A stretch of 46,793 bases of DNA from a bacterium (GTDB lineage: Bacteria > Patescibacteriota > Minisyncoccia > Phycocordibacterales > SBAW01), in contig JAKBZO010000003.1 of the NCBI GenBank assembly GCA_021839985.1, forward strand, positions 1 through 46,793. Direction: 5' to 3'. Below, piece after piece: positions 23,441-32,597 of the stretch (positions are counted from its first letter, which is position 1; each line of letters starts with the position of its first letter). Under the pieces are notes generated by a model. The model was given only the letters and a program-made list of their open reading frames with translations, made no database searches and was not told the origin of the DNA. Made by a program: the position numbers and the translations under genes.

Positions 23441-23677
23441 ATGGAACACATCATCACTATCTACACGACGCCGACTTGCCATTTCTGTCACATGGCAAAA
23501 GATTTTTTCAATTCGAAAAATATCAAATATACCGAACACGATGTCGTCTCCGATATCGCCAAGAGACAGGAAATGATCCAGCTTACCGGACAGCTCGGCG
23601 TCCCGGTCATCGTGATCGATGGCGAGCCGGTTGTGGGTTTCAATCAGGCTGTCGTCGCCCAGAAACTGGGTTTATAA
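23441..23677 (+). CDS. Glutaredoxin-like thiol-disulfide protein
   Basis: A 78-residue thioredoxin-fold protein. The redox motif is C-H-F-C (13-16) after Y-T-T-P-T, the cis-Pro is in G-V-P-V-I-V-I (53-59), and G-E-P-V-V-G-F-N follows. The length and spacing fit NrdH/glutaredoxin-type proteins that reduce ribonucleotide reductase or other disulfides. It is a single gene followed by a strong terminator. Confidence 0.92.
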   Translation: MEHIITIYTTPTCHFCHMAKDFFNSKNIKYTEHDVVSDIAKRQEMIQLTGQLGVPVIVIDGEPVVGFNQAVVAQKLGL

Positions 23678-23691
23678 CAACCAAGTGCGAC

Positions 23692-23727
23692 AAAAAAGAA
23701 GACGAGCTTTAGCTCGTCTTCTTTTGT
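23692..23727 (+). terminator. Terminator of the glutaredoxin gene
   Basis: Arms aaaagaagacgagc (23694-23707) and gctcgtcttctttt (23712-23725) form a perfect stem with a 4-nt loop and a T-rich end. Confidence 0.93.
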
Positions 23728-23761
23728 TTGATATGATACCGTGGTGAGGTGTAGACCTATA

Positions 23762-23833
23762 GCCTCGATAGTTCAATGGATAGAACAGCTCCGTCCTAAG
23801 GAGTAGATGTAGGTTCGATTCCTACTCGAGGCA
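23762..23833 (+). tRNA. tRNA-Arg (anticodon CCU)
   Basis: A 72-nt cloverleaf: acceptor GCCTCGA/TCGAGGC with discriminator A, anticodon stem GCTCC/GGAGT with loop GTCCTAA giving CCU, and T loop TTCGATT. CCA is not encoded (next bases CAAC). Its 3' end (ctcgaggcaca) recurs inverted with one mismatch just downstream (tgtgtctcgag), making a hairpin around acgagcgaagcgag that may terminate or process the transcript. Confidence 0.95.
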
Positions 23834-23934
23834 CAACGAGCGAAGCGAGTGTGTCTCGAGAGCATGCCAACTGCTTGGCTGGCATGCGCCCTGCGTCTTT
23901 TCACCACGATCTACACGTTCTACGTACTTACACA

Positions 23935-24330
23935 TCACCACGGCCAGAGCGTGTGGATGAGATCGCCCCAAAAGCCGGTGGATGATGTGGTGGTGGCATC
24001 GGACGGCGCGCTGGAGCGATCGACGATCTGGATGACCCCCTCGCCCGGTTTCACCACACCGTAGCGCGATCGCAGCGCCGCTTCCACCCCAAGCGACGAA
24101 GAAAGCTCTGCCATGTCTGTCTTTGCCTTGGCGTCTTGCGCTGAGACGAGAGAAAGCTGACGTTTCGCTGTGTCTGCGTCGCTTGTTGCCGATTGGAGAC
24201 GGCCATACATGCGCCACGCCGCAAGTATCGCGCTAACGGCAAAAAAGAGGATGAGGAGCGCGCCGAATACGAGCAGCGTGGTGCGTACGAACAATTCTGC
24301 TCGAGTCTTATACTTCCCACCCGGAGGCAT
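23935..24330 (-). CDS. FtsB/DivIC-like one-TM coiled-coil protein
   Basis: A 131-residue bitopic protein: basic cytoplasmic start, one membrane helix at about 17-38, then an external coiled coil (about 40-85) and G-V-V-K-P-G-E-G-V-I-Q-I-V. This plan and the terminal P-G-E motif fit the septum-formation initiator family that links early and late divisome parts. A short tail (W-G-D-L-I-H-T-L-W-P-W) ends in a Trp-rich amphipathic stretch. Assignment rests on architecture rather than strong motifs. Confidence 0.65.
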   Translation of the reverse strand: MPPGGKYKTRAELFVRTTLLVFGALLILFFAVSAILAAWRMYGRLQSATSDADTAKRQLSLVSAQDAKAKTDMAELSSSLGVEAALRSRYGVVKPGEGVIQIVDRSSAPSDATTTSSTGFWGDLIHTLWPW

Positions 24331-24349
24331 ATGCCGTATTATACCATGT

Positions 24350-24466
24350 ATGGTTCATATGTTTGGAAAAAATAGAGAGCGCGGCATGCGTATCGTTGGC
24401 TGGCTCTTTGCCATCTCTGCGATCGCTGGCATGTTTGCACTCTACTTCCCTGTTCTGTGGAGATAA
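24350..24466 (+). CDS. Possible 38-residue one-TM small protein
   Basis: A short rightward frame between two leftward genes encodes a basic start (K-N-R-E-R-G-M-R) and one strong hydrophobic segment (residues 16-36) ending in F-P-V-L-W-R. A second start is possible at 24386. No ribosome site is seen. The basic-then-hydrophobic pattern makes a real micro-protein plausible but unproven. Confidence 0.4.
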   Translation: MVHMFGKNRERGMRIVGWLFAISAIAGMFALYFPVLWR

Positions 24467-24507
24467 ACGTTGGTATGGCGTTGGTATGGCGAATGAATGC
24501 ACTTGAA

Positions 24508-26301
24508 CTACTCGCTCTTCACCATCTTCATAAACACCTCCTCGGGGATCTCTACCTTGCCGGTAGCTTGCATGCGCTTCTTGCCGCGCTTCTGTTTCGC
24601 CCACAATTTCATTTTTCGCGTTCTGTCGCCGCCGTAGAGATAGCCGGTCACGTCTTTAGAAAGCGCTGGGAGTGTGCGTGAGGAGAGGATGCGGCCGAGC
24701 GCGATGCCATGTATCTTGGTGGCGAACATCTGCCGCGGCAAGATCTTATAGAGTTTTTCGACCGCCGCGACCGCTTCCTCGTACGCGCGCCCTTTCGCTA
24801 CAATGCGCGAGAATGCCGGCTGCACTTCTTCGGCGACCGCAATGTCGAGACGCGCCACATCGGCCTGCCGCATGTCGCGCATCTCATACGAAACCGACGC
24901 ATAGCCCGACGACACGGTCTTTATCTTGTCGAAGAAATTGCGCATGAGTTCGCGCAGCGGCATGATGACGCGGATGATGACGCGACCTTCAGAGAAATTC
25001 TCCGTCGCCTCTGCCACTCCTTCATGATCGAACAAAAGCTGCATCACCTGGCTTACATAGTCGGTCGGCACCACGACGCGAGCCTCCACATACGGCTCCC
25101 AGATCGTTTGGATGTTGCCGAAGTCCGGGAATTGCGACGGCGAATAGACCGTGTGCCGCTCCCCGTCGCGCGTTTCGACTTCATAGGTGATGGTCGGCGT
25201 GGTGACCACGAGCGCAAGACCGTGTTCGCGTCGCAAGCGCTCGACGATGATCTCAAGATGGAGCATGCCGAGGAATCCGCAGCGAAACCCGCGGCCGAGC
25301 GTGCCGGAAGATTCTTCTTCGAACGAGAATGACGCGTCGGAAAGACGTAAGCGGCCGAGCGCTGAGCGCAGTTTGGGAAAATCATCTTGGCTCTCCGGAT
25401 AGATACTCGCCCAGACGACTGGCTTCGGCTCTGCATAGCCTTCGAGCGCCGGCGCACGCGAGAGTGCGGTGCGCACCGTATCACCGACGCGCGCGAAGCC
25501 CGACTCTTTGATACCAGTGACGACATAGCCGATCATTCCCTCCTCCAATCGATCGATCACTTGCGGCTGCGGCGCAAAGACGCCGACCTCAAGCGCGGCG
25601 AATGATCTGCCGCTCGCGGCGAACTCGAGTTTGTCGCCCTTCCCGATCGCGCCGTTCATGAGACGGATGAAAACGATCACTCCTTGATGATCGGAGTATT
25701 GGAAGTCAAAAATGAGCGCGCGAGTGCCGGCGACCGACACGCTGGACGCAGGCGCCTCCGGCGGTGGCACCTTCTCCACCACCGCGCGCAGTACATCCTC
25801 AACGCCTTCGCCGGTGCGTCCTGAACAGCCGTAGATCTCGTCGGGCGCAACGCCAAGCAGCTTACTCATTTCTTCTTTTACGTCGTCGATGCGCGCGAGC
25901 GGCGAATCGATCTTTGAAATGACCGGAATGATCACGAGACCTTGTTCTTGCGCGGCGCGCAGCGTGGTAAGCGTCTGCGCCTGCACGCCCTGCGTGCCAT
26001 CCACCAGCAAGATCGTGCCCTCCACCGCGGTGAGTGCGCGCGACACTTCGTATGAGAAATCGATATGGCCAGGGGTGTCGATAAGATTGAGCAGATAATC
26101 TTTTCCGTCCGAGTGCCACACCATACGGACCGGCTGCATCTTGATGGTAATGCCGCGCTCGCGTTCAAGCTCCATGGAGTCGAGCACCTGCTCTTTCATT
26201 TTGCGCTTCTCGATCGTGCTGGTCACCTCAAGAAAACGGTCGGCAAGCGTCGACTTGCCGTGATCGATATGAGCGATAATGGAAAAATTGCGGATGTTCA
26301 T
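24508..26301 (-). CDS. lepA: Elongation factor 4 (ribosomal back-translocase)
   Basis: A 597-residue translational GTPase from the ATG at 26301; the longer frame upstream lacks conservation. G1 is A-H-I-D-H-G-K-S-T (10-18), switch II is D-T-P-G-H-I-D-F, and G4 appears as S-K-I-D rather than the common N-K-I-D. Domains II, III and V and the LepA-specific C-terminal domain are complete, ending in L-W-A-K-Q-K-R-G-K-K-R-M. LepA helps initiation and stalled or mistranslocated ribosomes. It ends a leftward unit, with a palindromic element covering its leader. Confidence 0.96.
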   Translation of the reverse strand: MNIRNFSIIAHIDHGKSTLADRFLEVTSTIEKRKMKEQVLDSMELERERGITIKMQPVRMVWHSDGKDYLLNLIDTPGHIDFSYEVSRALTAVEGTILLVDGTQGVQAQTLTTLRAAQEQGLVIIPVISKIDSPLARIDDVKEEMSKLLGVAPDEIYGCSGRTGEGVEDVLRAVVEKVPPPEAPASSVSVAGTRALIFDFQYSDHQGVIVFIRLMNGAIGKGDKLEFAASGRSFAALEVGVFAPQPQVIDRLEEGMIGYVVTGIKESGFARVGDTVRTALSRAPALEGYAEPKPVVWASIYPESQDDFPKLRSALGRLRLSDASFSFEEESSGTLGRGFRCGFLGMLHLEIIVERLRREHGLALVVTTPTITYEVETRDGERHTVYSPSQFPDFGNIQTIWEPYVEARVVVPTDYVSQVMQLLFDHEGVAEATENFSEGRVIIRVIMPLRELMRNFFDKIKTVSSGYASVSYEMRDMRQADVARLDIAVAEEVQPAFSRIVAKGRAYEEAVAAVEKLYKILPRQMFATKIHGIALGRILSSRTLPALSKDVTGYLYGGDRTRKMKLWAKQKRGKKRMQATGKVEIPEEVFMKMVKSE

Positions 26302-26320
26302 ACAATGAGAGTGGTACGGA

Positions 26321-26444
26321 TGGATGCGGTGAAGATCGATGACATGCAAGGCGCGAGCGAGGAACGAACCGAGCCTTACCTAGACGTAAGGTGAGGGAGT
26401 ACCGGAGCTCGCAACACAGCAGGTCGCGATCTTCACCGCATCCA
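26321..26444. repeat. Palindromic intergenic element, copy 2 (88-nt core with 18-bp arms)
   Basis: Arms 26321-26338 and 26427-26444 are perfectly complementary (tggatgcggtgaagatcg against cgatcttcaccgcatcca). The 88-nt core (26339-26426) has the hairpin ccttac/gtaagg and aligns along its whole length with the core at 3938-4025. The arms have no similarity to those of copy 1. It lies between the MFS gene ending upstream in transcription terms (27725 to 26475) and lepA, so it would be in the lepA 5' leader. Confidence 0.8.
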
Positions 26445-26474
26445 CCACAAGACACTGTACGTTAAAAACGTCCT

Positions 26475-27725
26475 TTACGGAAGCATCATGATCGGCGGCA
26501 GTGACGCTTCATCCGGCACGCGTCGCGAGATGGGGTGATGATAGACATACGCGGCCGTCACGATCGTTACGAAACACACGACCGCGAACATGCCTTGCAG
26601 GCCTGCCATATCGGCGACCGCACCGGCGATGACCGGCGTTATCATCGCGCCGAACTCTTTGATGCCGTCTATCGCGCCGGTCACACTGCCATACTGCTGC
26701 CGCGGACTGATCACGGTGATATACGCCTGCACAATGAGATCGACGCACACGACGATCACCTGCATGACGAATGCAGCAAGCACCTCTATCTCATAGGACG
26801 GCATCAGCGCCACCGCCAAGAATGAGAGCGGAAGTGTCGCGAGCAGCACGATCAGGGCACGGTGTTTATCTATGCGATCGACCACGTTCGCGATCGACCA
26901 CGCACCAAGCGCCGGAATGGTGAAGATGACGGTCATGAGAATGACCTGCTGAAGGTTAGCGCCATTCTCATACGCAGCGATCGGCAAGAAAAATGAGCTC
27001 ATCGTCGAGACGATCGAGATGAGCAGTGCGATCCAAGCCGCACGATACTGTCCCGTGTGCCAGGTGCGCATACCTTCAAAGAAGACCTGATAGGAGTGGA
27101 ACACGTGGGCTGCGCGAGTCGTATTCGGTTTGCCGTCGCGAAGATGAAGGATCGGGAGAAATGCGAGCAGCGACGTGGGCACTATCATAAAAAGCAGCCA
27201 GTGGATCGGCACGAATTGAATGAGAAAGAAACCGATTATCGCCGCCAATAGCCAGCCGAAATTGCCCAGCGACTCAACGTAACCGAACGCCGCTGCCTCC
27301 GAGTGAACTCCAGCGGAGCGGCGCAGATAGGTATCGATGCCGATCGTATCAAGACACCACGCCAGGCCATTGAGACCGCGCGCAATGATGATGAAAAGCG
27401 CCAAACCGGTCAAACCAGCGAACAAATAACTTGCGCCGGTGAAGAGATACGCGACAAGTGCAAGCACGAGAAGCACCTTACTTGAAAGTTCATCAGCGAA
27501 CATGCTGACAACCGGCAGCGAGACGAGGAAGATCACGTCATAGATCGACTTAAGCATGCCGGTCTCAGTGAACGAATGCGAGAAAGATAGCAGAAAGATC
27601 GGGATCAGTGATTCGCCGAATCCCCACCCTATCCAACGGATCGTGCGCGACCAAGCTACTTTCTTGATGCCACGCGGCACTTCGCGAAGATGATCAAAAG
27701 CGAGAAATCGGTTGAGTGGTTCCAT
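26475..27725 (-). CDS. MFS transporter of unknown substrate
   Basis: A 416-residue protein with about 12 hydrophobic segments in two halves of six, the plan of the major facilitator superfamily. A partial motif A is visible in the first half (S-M-F-A-D-E-L-S-S-K), and the second half shows N-V-V-D-R-I-D-K-H-R. There is no strong substrate motif. It starts 15 bp after murJ in the same direction, so it may be cotranscribed with cell-envelope genes. Confidence 0.82.
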   Translation of the reverse strand: MEPLNRFLAFDHLREVPRGIKKVAWSRTIRWIGWGFGESLIPIFLLSFSHSFTETGMLKSIYDVIFLVSLPVVSMFADELSSKVLLVLALVAYLFTGASYLFAGLTGLALFIIIARGLNGLAWCLDTIGIDTYLRRSAGVHSEAAAFGYVESLGNFGWLLAAIIGFFLIQFVPIHWLLFMIVPTSLLAFLPILHLRDGKPNTTRAAHVFHSYQVFFEGMRTWHTGQYRAAWIALLISIVSTMSSFFLPIAAYENGANLQQVILMTVIFTIPALGAWSIANVVDRIDKHRALIVLLATLPLSFLAVALMPSYEIEVLAAFVMQVIVVCVDLIVQAYITVISPRQQYGSVTGAIDGIKEFGAMITPVIAGAVADMAGLQGMFAVVCFVTIVTAAYVYHHPISRRVPDEASLPPIMMLP

Positions 27726-27740
27726 GGAAAGCTGAGGGAG

Positions 27741-29435
27741 CTAGATCGCTGATTCGATATCGGTCGGTTCGAGCGCGACGCGCTCAGTTCGCATGAAGCG
27801 TTGTCGCAAGGCTCTCCAGATCTCAGGGAGCTCTTCGTTGCCCAGCAGATGCAAGAGTACGGCAACCACTGCAAGACCGACAACGCCCGCCGCGAATCCT
27901 TGCGCAAAAACGCCGAACACTTTGTTCATATTCACGAATGTGCCCGTGAACGCCAGGACCCAATACGCAACCGTACCGCCGACGATCGAGGCGGAAAGAC
28001 TCTGGAACGTCAGCCGACCGATCCGAGCAAGCGGTATCGAAAAATCTTTGACGAAATAGATGAACGCGATGATCGCTTCAGCGGTGGAGCCAAGCGCATA
28101 GCCGAGCGCGAGCATGAGCACGGTCGTGCCGCCCGCAACGCTATCGACGCGCAGCAGCGACTCCACGAACATACGCACGAAAAGATATTTGTGGAAGAGA
28201 CCGGCGAGTGCGAGCGCCGAAGAGATCGATACGACAATGTCGGCGATACCGAAATACAGCGGCTTGCGCGAGTTCCCTGCCGCATAATACGCGCGCGAAA
28301 TGAGCAGTGTAAGATTTTGCGCGGCGAGCGAGATGATGAACAGCGCAAGCGCTGCCGCGGTGAGTTTGGTTGCGGTCCAATCGAACACGCCCGCGCCGAG
28401 AATGACACGCACCAGCTGTGCGCGCAGTACGATGACGAATATCGTCGCGGGGATCGACCAAAAAAGAATATGGCGTATGGCTGCTTCGATGTACGTGACC
28501 AGCGCGCCATTCTCACGCTTTGCGTAAAGCCGCGCCAGAGTCGGAAACGCCGCGACCGAATACGACACGCCGATGATCGTGAGCGGCACCGCCTGCAGGT
28601 TGTAGGCAAAGGAAAATATCGTGATCGAACCTTTGGCGAAGTACGACGCGATCGCCACAAGCGCGACCAGTGATATCTGTGTGCTCGCAAGAGCGAGCGT
28701 GCGTGGGATCGAAAGAGCGAGCACTTCGCGCAGATGCCGCAGTGCTTGCGAAAGCGGCATGCGCGTGCCCCTCGGCTCCTGCGCAAAAAATGGCACCTGG
28801 ATGAGTGCGTGGAGCGCGGCGCCGAGCACCACGCCGACGCCGAGACCCATGATCCCCATGTGCGGATACAATGCGACGATGCCAATGATGATGCCGATAT
28901 TGTAGAGGAGCGGACTGATCGAGTAGAGCAGGAATCGATGCCGCATCTGGGTGAGGTTGGCCAAGATATTCGAAGCGCCGAGCAAGATCGGCTGCAGCAA
29001 AAGAACGCGCGTCAGGAGCAAAAGCTGCGCATACTCCGGTGTTCCATGCACAAAACCAGGAGCGAGAAGCGCGAGGATCTGAGGCGCGAATACGAATACG
29101 ATACCGGAGATCAGGCCCATGCCAACAAAGAATAGCAGGAGCATCTGACGCATGAACGACATCATCGTGTTCTCGCTCTCCTCCTCAAGGCGCGAGAGCG
29201 TCGGCATGAGCGCGTACAGCGAGAGCAGCGACGCAACGGTCGCAAAAAGAAAATCCGGCACGCGGAACGCGGCGTAATAGATATCGAGCGTACTGCCGGC
29301 ACCGAACGTGCCCGCGAGAAGTCGATCGCGCACCAAAGCGAGCATCTGCGACAAGAACGCGAATATCGCTACAAGATACGCGGCCTCATGGAGACCGCGC
29401 ACTTCAAGCCCGACCACCGCGAACAAGCGACGCAT
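27741..29435 (-). CDS. murJ: Lipid II flippase MurJ (MviN)
   Basis: A 564-residue MOP-superfamily protein from the ATG at 29435; an upstream frame runs through the terminator and is rejected. It has 14 or more membrane segments, with the family features R-D-R-L-L-A-G-T-F-G-A-G (near 30-42), F-R-V-P-D-F-L-F and F-V-F-A-P-Q-I-L-A-L-L-A-P-G-F. MurJ moves the peptidoglycan precursor lipid II across the membrane, which shows that this organism builds its own wall. It is followed by the MFS gene and preceded by a strong terminator. Confidence 0.95.
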   Translation of the reverse strand: MRRLFAVVGLEVRGLHEAAYLVAIFAFLSQMLALVRDRLLAGTFGAGSTLDIYYAAFRVPDFLFATVASLLSLYALMPTLSRLEEESENTMMSFMRQMLLLFFVGMGLISGIVFVFAPQILALLAPGFVHGTPEYAQLLLLTRVLLLQPILLGASNILANLTQMRHRFLLYSISPLLYNIGIIIGIVALYPHMGIMGLGVGVVLGAALHALIQVPFFAQEPRGTRMPLSQALRHLREVLALSIPRTLALASTQISLVALVAIASYFAKGSITIFSFAYNLQAVPLTIIGVSYSVAAFPTLARLYAKRENGALVTYIEAAIRHILFWSIPATIFVIVLRAQLVRVILGAGVFDWTATKLTAAALALFIISLAAQNLTLLISRAYYAAGNSRKPLYFGIADIVVSISSALALAGLFHKYLFVRMFVESLLRVDSVAGGTTVLMLALGYALGSTAEAIIAFIYFVKDFSIPLARIGRLTFQSLSASIVGGTVAYWVLAFTGTFVNMNKVFGVFAQGFAAGVVGLAVVAVLLHLLGNEELPEIWRALRQRFMRTERVALEPTDIESAI

Positions 29436-29477
29436 GCGTATAAGTATACGGGGGAAAGGAAAAAGTAGAAAGTCATA

Positions 29478-29519
29478 AAAACCGCGCAGCTCCGCCAGTT
29501 GGCGGAGCTGCGCGGTTTT
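29478..29519 (-). terminator. Terminator between the ligase/TPR gene and murJ
   Basis: A perfect inverted repeat (aaaaccgcgcagctccgcca against tggcggagctgcgcggtttt) with a 2-nt centre. It ends the leftward transcript of 29534-31975 before murJ; murJ must have its own promoter in the short gap. Confidence 0.9.
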
Positions 29520-29533
29520 ACTTCTCGTCCGAT

Positions 29534-31975
29534 CTACCTCGATAGCGGAGTGGCGCTGGCTGTCGCCGGCTTGATGTAACTCTTTGAACCAGCGAACGGG
29601 TCGATCCCCCACCGCATGTTCTGAAGAATATGCGCTACATCGGTATTGGTCGGATTATCATTTTGTATCTGAGTGAAAATAGTTATCGCGTCCTGCGCGC
29701 GTCCTTGCTTGTAATACGCAAGGCCAAGGAAGTATTTTGCGTTCGCATACGACGGAACGAGCGCCACCGCCTGTTCGAGTGCCGGGATCGCATTCTGCAT
29801 ATTCCCCGCTGAATAATTGAGCAGACCGAGTTCAAGCCATAGCGGCGCTTGGTCGGGGGCGGATTGCACCGCTGCCTCGATCGCTCGCGTTGCTTCCGGA
29901 AGATTGTTTTGGGCTACCTCAACTTGTTCGGCCAGCAAGAATGCGTCGGTGTAATTACTCTTGAGCTGAAGCGACTGAGTAATGAGCTTTTGCACCTCGT
30001 TCAAATTTCCTTTGAGATCATCCGTTGCCTCAAGACGCGCGAGAAGGAGCGGTAGAGTCGGATTGGTCGGATCACGCATGATCGCCTGCTGGTATGCTTG
30101 ATACGCACCATCATACGCGCCTTGTATCTTGAGCGGGTACAAGAACTCATAGATCCGCGCAAGGTCGACATACGGACGATAATCATTGACGCTCAGCTGT
30201 GCGGCCGTCTGTCCTTGCTGGATCGCGCTGACCAGTGTCTTCTGGAAGTTATTGCGGATCTCGGTAATATTGGACGGTGAGCTTGATGCTTCATTTGCCA
30301 ATTGCTGCAATTGTGCGAGGCTTATTTCAGCTCCCGTGCGCATGTTGTCGGTCGTGCGCTCAATGCCTTGAGATGCCGCGATGGCTTGTGCCGCTCCATC
30401 GACATCATTCTGAGAGACTGCATTCAATGCTAGGCCCTGATACGCAAGCGCCACGAACCGGCGGACCGCTAAGAACGCCGGAATGATCACCGCGATAATG
30501 ACAAGCACCATCAAAACCTTACCGACTGAACGGATCGGTTTGAGCTCAGACGCTCTCATGACATGCTGCGTTGAGACGAAGCCTGCAAGCGCACCGAAGA
30601 GCGCGAATGCCAACAGCACCATGCTCTGACTTGAAGAGTAGCCGGCCAACACCGCCCACACGAAAGCCGCCGCGATCCACAGTTCGATAATAAGAGATCG
30701 ATCGTCTGACTCCGATCCCAGCCAGGTGCGCCACACTCGCACGAACATAAGACAAAGCAGGAGGAGCGGAAGCGCCCACACGATAATACCAACGAAACCG
30801 ACCGAGACAAGGGCTGTCGACATGACACTGAAGCCGGTAACAAAGTCGACGCTCCAGAACTGCGTTGTGTTCACATCGACCGGTTTGAAGTGCAGCCAGG
30901 CAGTGCCGAACGTATTGGGTCCAGTGCCGAACAGAGTGTGCTGCATACTATCGCTCGTCGCACTGCGTGCAATATCATACGTGGTCGACATCGAAGGACG
31001 GACGTCGAGTGACGTCACCGACACCGTCGAAGGAAGTTTGGCACCGATCGTAGTGCCCCACATGATGAAGATCGCTGAAATAACGATCACACCATAGGCA
31101 TACCATGCCGCCTCAGGAACTGCCTCCGTTGAGACTGCGGCAACGCTCAAGGATGCTTTTTTCCATACTCGAGCACGGAAATATTTTATGAGTGCGATCA
31201 CGAATGCGCCAACACCTAAGAACCACCAGATCAGAGAGAAACCGATAACAACGAGGAGACCGAGAAGAAGCAGTGCGCCGATGAAGCAAGTGACCATACG
31301 CCACTTTTTCTGTTGTGATTTACCGAACTCTGCGCGCACGAGCATGAGCAGCACGACCAAAGCGACCGCCATACCGAGATCGTTCCACTTGCCAATGAGG
31401 TTGACGGTCTTATCCGAGAACACAGTATTTTGCCACAGAGTACTGCCGAATAAGATGTTCACATATTGGAATACTGCCGCCAGAGTGATCGCTGCTACCA
31501 CAAAGCGAAGTAGCGTTCGTGCACGCTCAGCCGAATGAACAAAGATAAGACCGAGCACGAACGCCACATATGCGATAACCATGAAGAACACGGTGTCAAC
31601 TTCGCTGCCCACTCCCATAAAGCCGAGATATCGGTCAGACGCTAAAGCGTAAGACACAAGATAGGCCAGAGGCAGAAGCCCGACGAGAGCGGCATACACG
31701 CGCGATGAGCGCAGCGGTTCGAATACCGGTGCGCCACAGAAGCGCGCCAATGCCAGAGAGACGACCGACAAAGCAATGCCGACCGCAACGATAGCAAGTT
31801 TCAAAGGCGCAAAGGGCATCCACGAAAAGGGCGTCGACGCAATGATCGCGAGCGCTATAGAAGCGACGAACACCACCCAGCCGATGCGCTCGAACATAAA
31901 AGCCCATCGCGCTTTTTTCTCTCCCGAAGAAGGAGTGTGCACGTGCGTCTCTACTGATGGTTCTGTTGGTGGCAT
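29534..31975 (-). CDS. O-antigen ligase-like membrane protein with C-terminal TPR repeats
   Basis: An 813-residue protein. Residues about 28-490 contain some twelve membrane segments with a large external loop (about 290-360), as in the WaaL/Wzy_C superfamily. W-N-D-L-G-M-A (about 195-201) and G-T-G-P-N-T-F-G (about 340-347) are typical loop residues. Residues about 560-800 carry tandem tetratricopeptide repeats (for example N-Y-S-A-G-N-M-Q-N-A-I-P-A-L-E-Q-A-V and A-Y-Y-K-Q-G-R-A-Q-D-A-I). This ligase-plus-TPR form is common in Gram-positive-like and CPR genomes and probably joins glycans to a lipid or protein carrier at the surface. The exact acceptor is unknown. Confidence 0.85.
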   Translation of the reverse strand: MPPTEPSVETHVHTPSSGEKKARWAFMFERIGWVVFVASIALAIIASTPFSWMPFAPLKLAIVAVGIALSVVSLALARFCGAPVFEPLRSSRVYAALVGLLPLAYLVSYALASDRYLGFMGVGSEVDTVFFMVIAYVAFVLGLIFVHSAERARTLLRFVVAAITLAAVFQYVNILFGSTLWQNTVFSDKTVNLIGKWNDLGMAVALVVLLMLVRAEFGKSQQKKWRMVTCFIGALLLLGLLVVIGFSLIWWFLGVGAFVIALIKYFRARVWKKASLSVAAVSTEAVPEAAWYAYGVIVISAIFIMWGTTIGAKLPSTVSVTSLDVRPSMSTTYDIARSATSDSMQHTLFGTGPNTFGTAWLHFKPVDVNTTQFWSVDFVTGFSVMSTALVSVGFVGIIVWALPLLLLCLMFVRVWRTWLGSESDDRSLIIELWIAAAFVWAVLAGYSSSQSMVLLAFALFGALAGFVSTQHVMRASELKPIRSVGKVLMVLVIIAVIIPAFLAVRRFVALAYQGLALNAVSQNDVDGAAQAIAASQGIERTTDNMRTGAEISLAQLQQLANEASSSPSNITEIRNNFQKTLVSAIQQGQTAAQLSVNDYRPYVDLARIYEFLYPLKIQGAYDGAYQAYQQAIMRDPTNPTLPLLLARLEATDDLKGNLNEVQKLITQSLQLKSNYTDAFLLAEQVEVAQNNLPEATRAIEAAVQSAPDQAPLWLELGLLNYSAGNMQNAIPALEQAVALVPSYANAKYFLGLAYYKQGRAQDAITIFTQIQNDNPTNTDVAHILQNMRWGIDPFAGSKSYIKPATASATPLSR

Positions 31976-32079
31976 ATACCTAAAAATTAACTGATACGAA
32001 TGAAATCATTATAAACGAAAAACTAAAAATCAATACCGGTCATGTGTGAAGAGCGCACGTATAAATGTGCGCGAAAAAG

Positions 32080-32108
32080 AAAAGGTGCCGCTGTTCGCGA
32101 CACCTTTT
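32080..32108 (-). terminator. Terminator of rnpB
   Basis: Arms aaaaggtg (32080-32087) and cacctttt (32101-32108) enclose a GC-rich inner stem; the T-run lies on the minus strand side, just past the rnpB 3' end. A second hairpin (gcgcac/gtgcgc, 32053-32072) follows. Confidence 0.8.
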
Positions 32109-32118
32109 CATACTGCTA

Positions 32119-32590
32119 TGCGCCGATAAGCCGAATTCTGTTGAAGCTGAAGCTTCATGACAACTATTTATCTGGGCGATGTGTCGCCACATCGCTCGAG
32201 CGGCACTCCCCGCGCGCAGCGCGCAAGTTGAAAGTTCATAAAGTTCAGAAGTTCATAAAGTCATGCAGCGCGTTCTTATCCTTACCGTAACCGCTGAGTT
32301 CTGCAACTTTACGAACTTTTTAACTTTACAAACTGCGCGCTACGCGCGGGGCACGGCCTTGCACTCAAGTAAGGGTTTTGCCGTTTCACCTCTCGTGTTA
32401 CCACAAGAGCTATTCCCGAAGGAATCCGAGAACCTTTCGGACTCGGCGTCTCTGCTCGCACCTCTGCCGCGGCAGTCGCGGCGACAGGCGTTACCTGCTA
32501 CTCCTGCGATATCCGAAGACATCGCTGAGTGTTCGGACTTTCCTCCCCATCACTACCCTATAGACAATGACAGAGCAGTTGTCTGGCGCA
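32119..32590 (-). ncRNA. rnpB: RNase P RNA with an inserted AT-rich hairpin
   Basis: The catalytic RNA that matures tRNA 5' ends. On the minus strand P1 pairs tgcgcc (from 32585-32590) with ggcgca (from 32119-32124). The conserved GAGGAAAGTCCG core, AGGTAACGCCTG (P10/11 region), GGTGAAACGGCAAA and the 3' segment ACAGAATTCGGCTTATCG are all present. At about 472 nt it is longer than the usual 350-400, because one peripheral helix carries an extra hairpin of some 110 nt at 32229-32336. The promoter and terminator are both visible. Confidence 0.95.
32229..32336. repeat. AT-rich hairpin insertion in rnpB (ttcataaag repeat family)
   Basis: The left arm holds two units of agttcataaagt-type sequence (32233-32261), and the right arm their imperfect complements (32299-32335). 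The same units build the groES-groEL spacer at 39790-39897. It sits on top of a GC stem (gcgcgc) between the tRNA-recognition and core parts of RNase P RNA, so the core fold should survive. Confidence 0.75.
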
Positions 32591-32597
32591 CGAAAAC

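Noticed and set aside
29436-29612. Longer start for MurJ
   Set aside because: The upstream frame passes through the terminator hairpin and the end of the neighbouring gene; family proteins begin with M-R-R-L-type residues at 29435.
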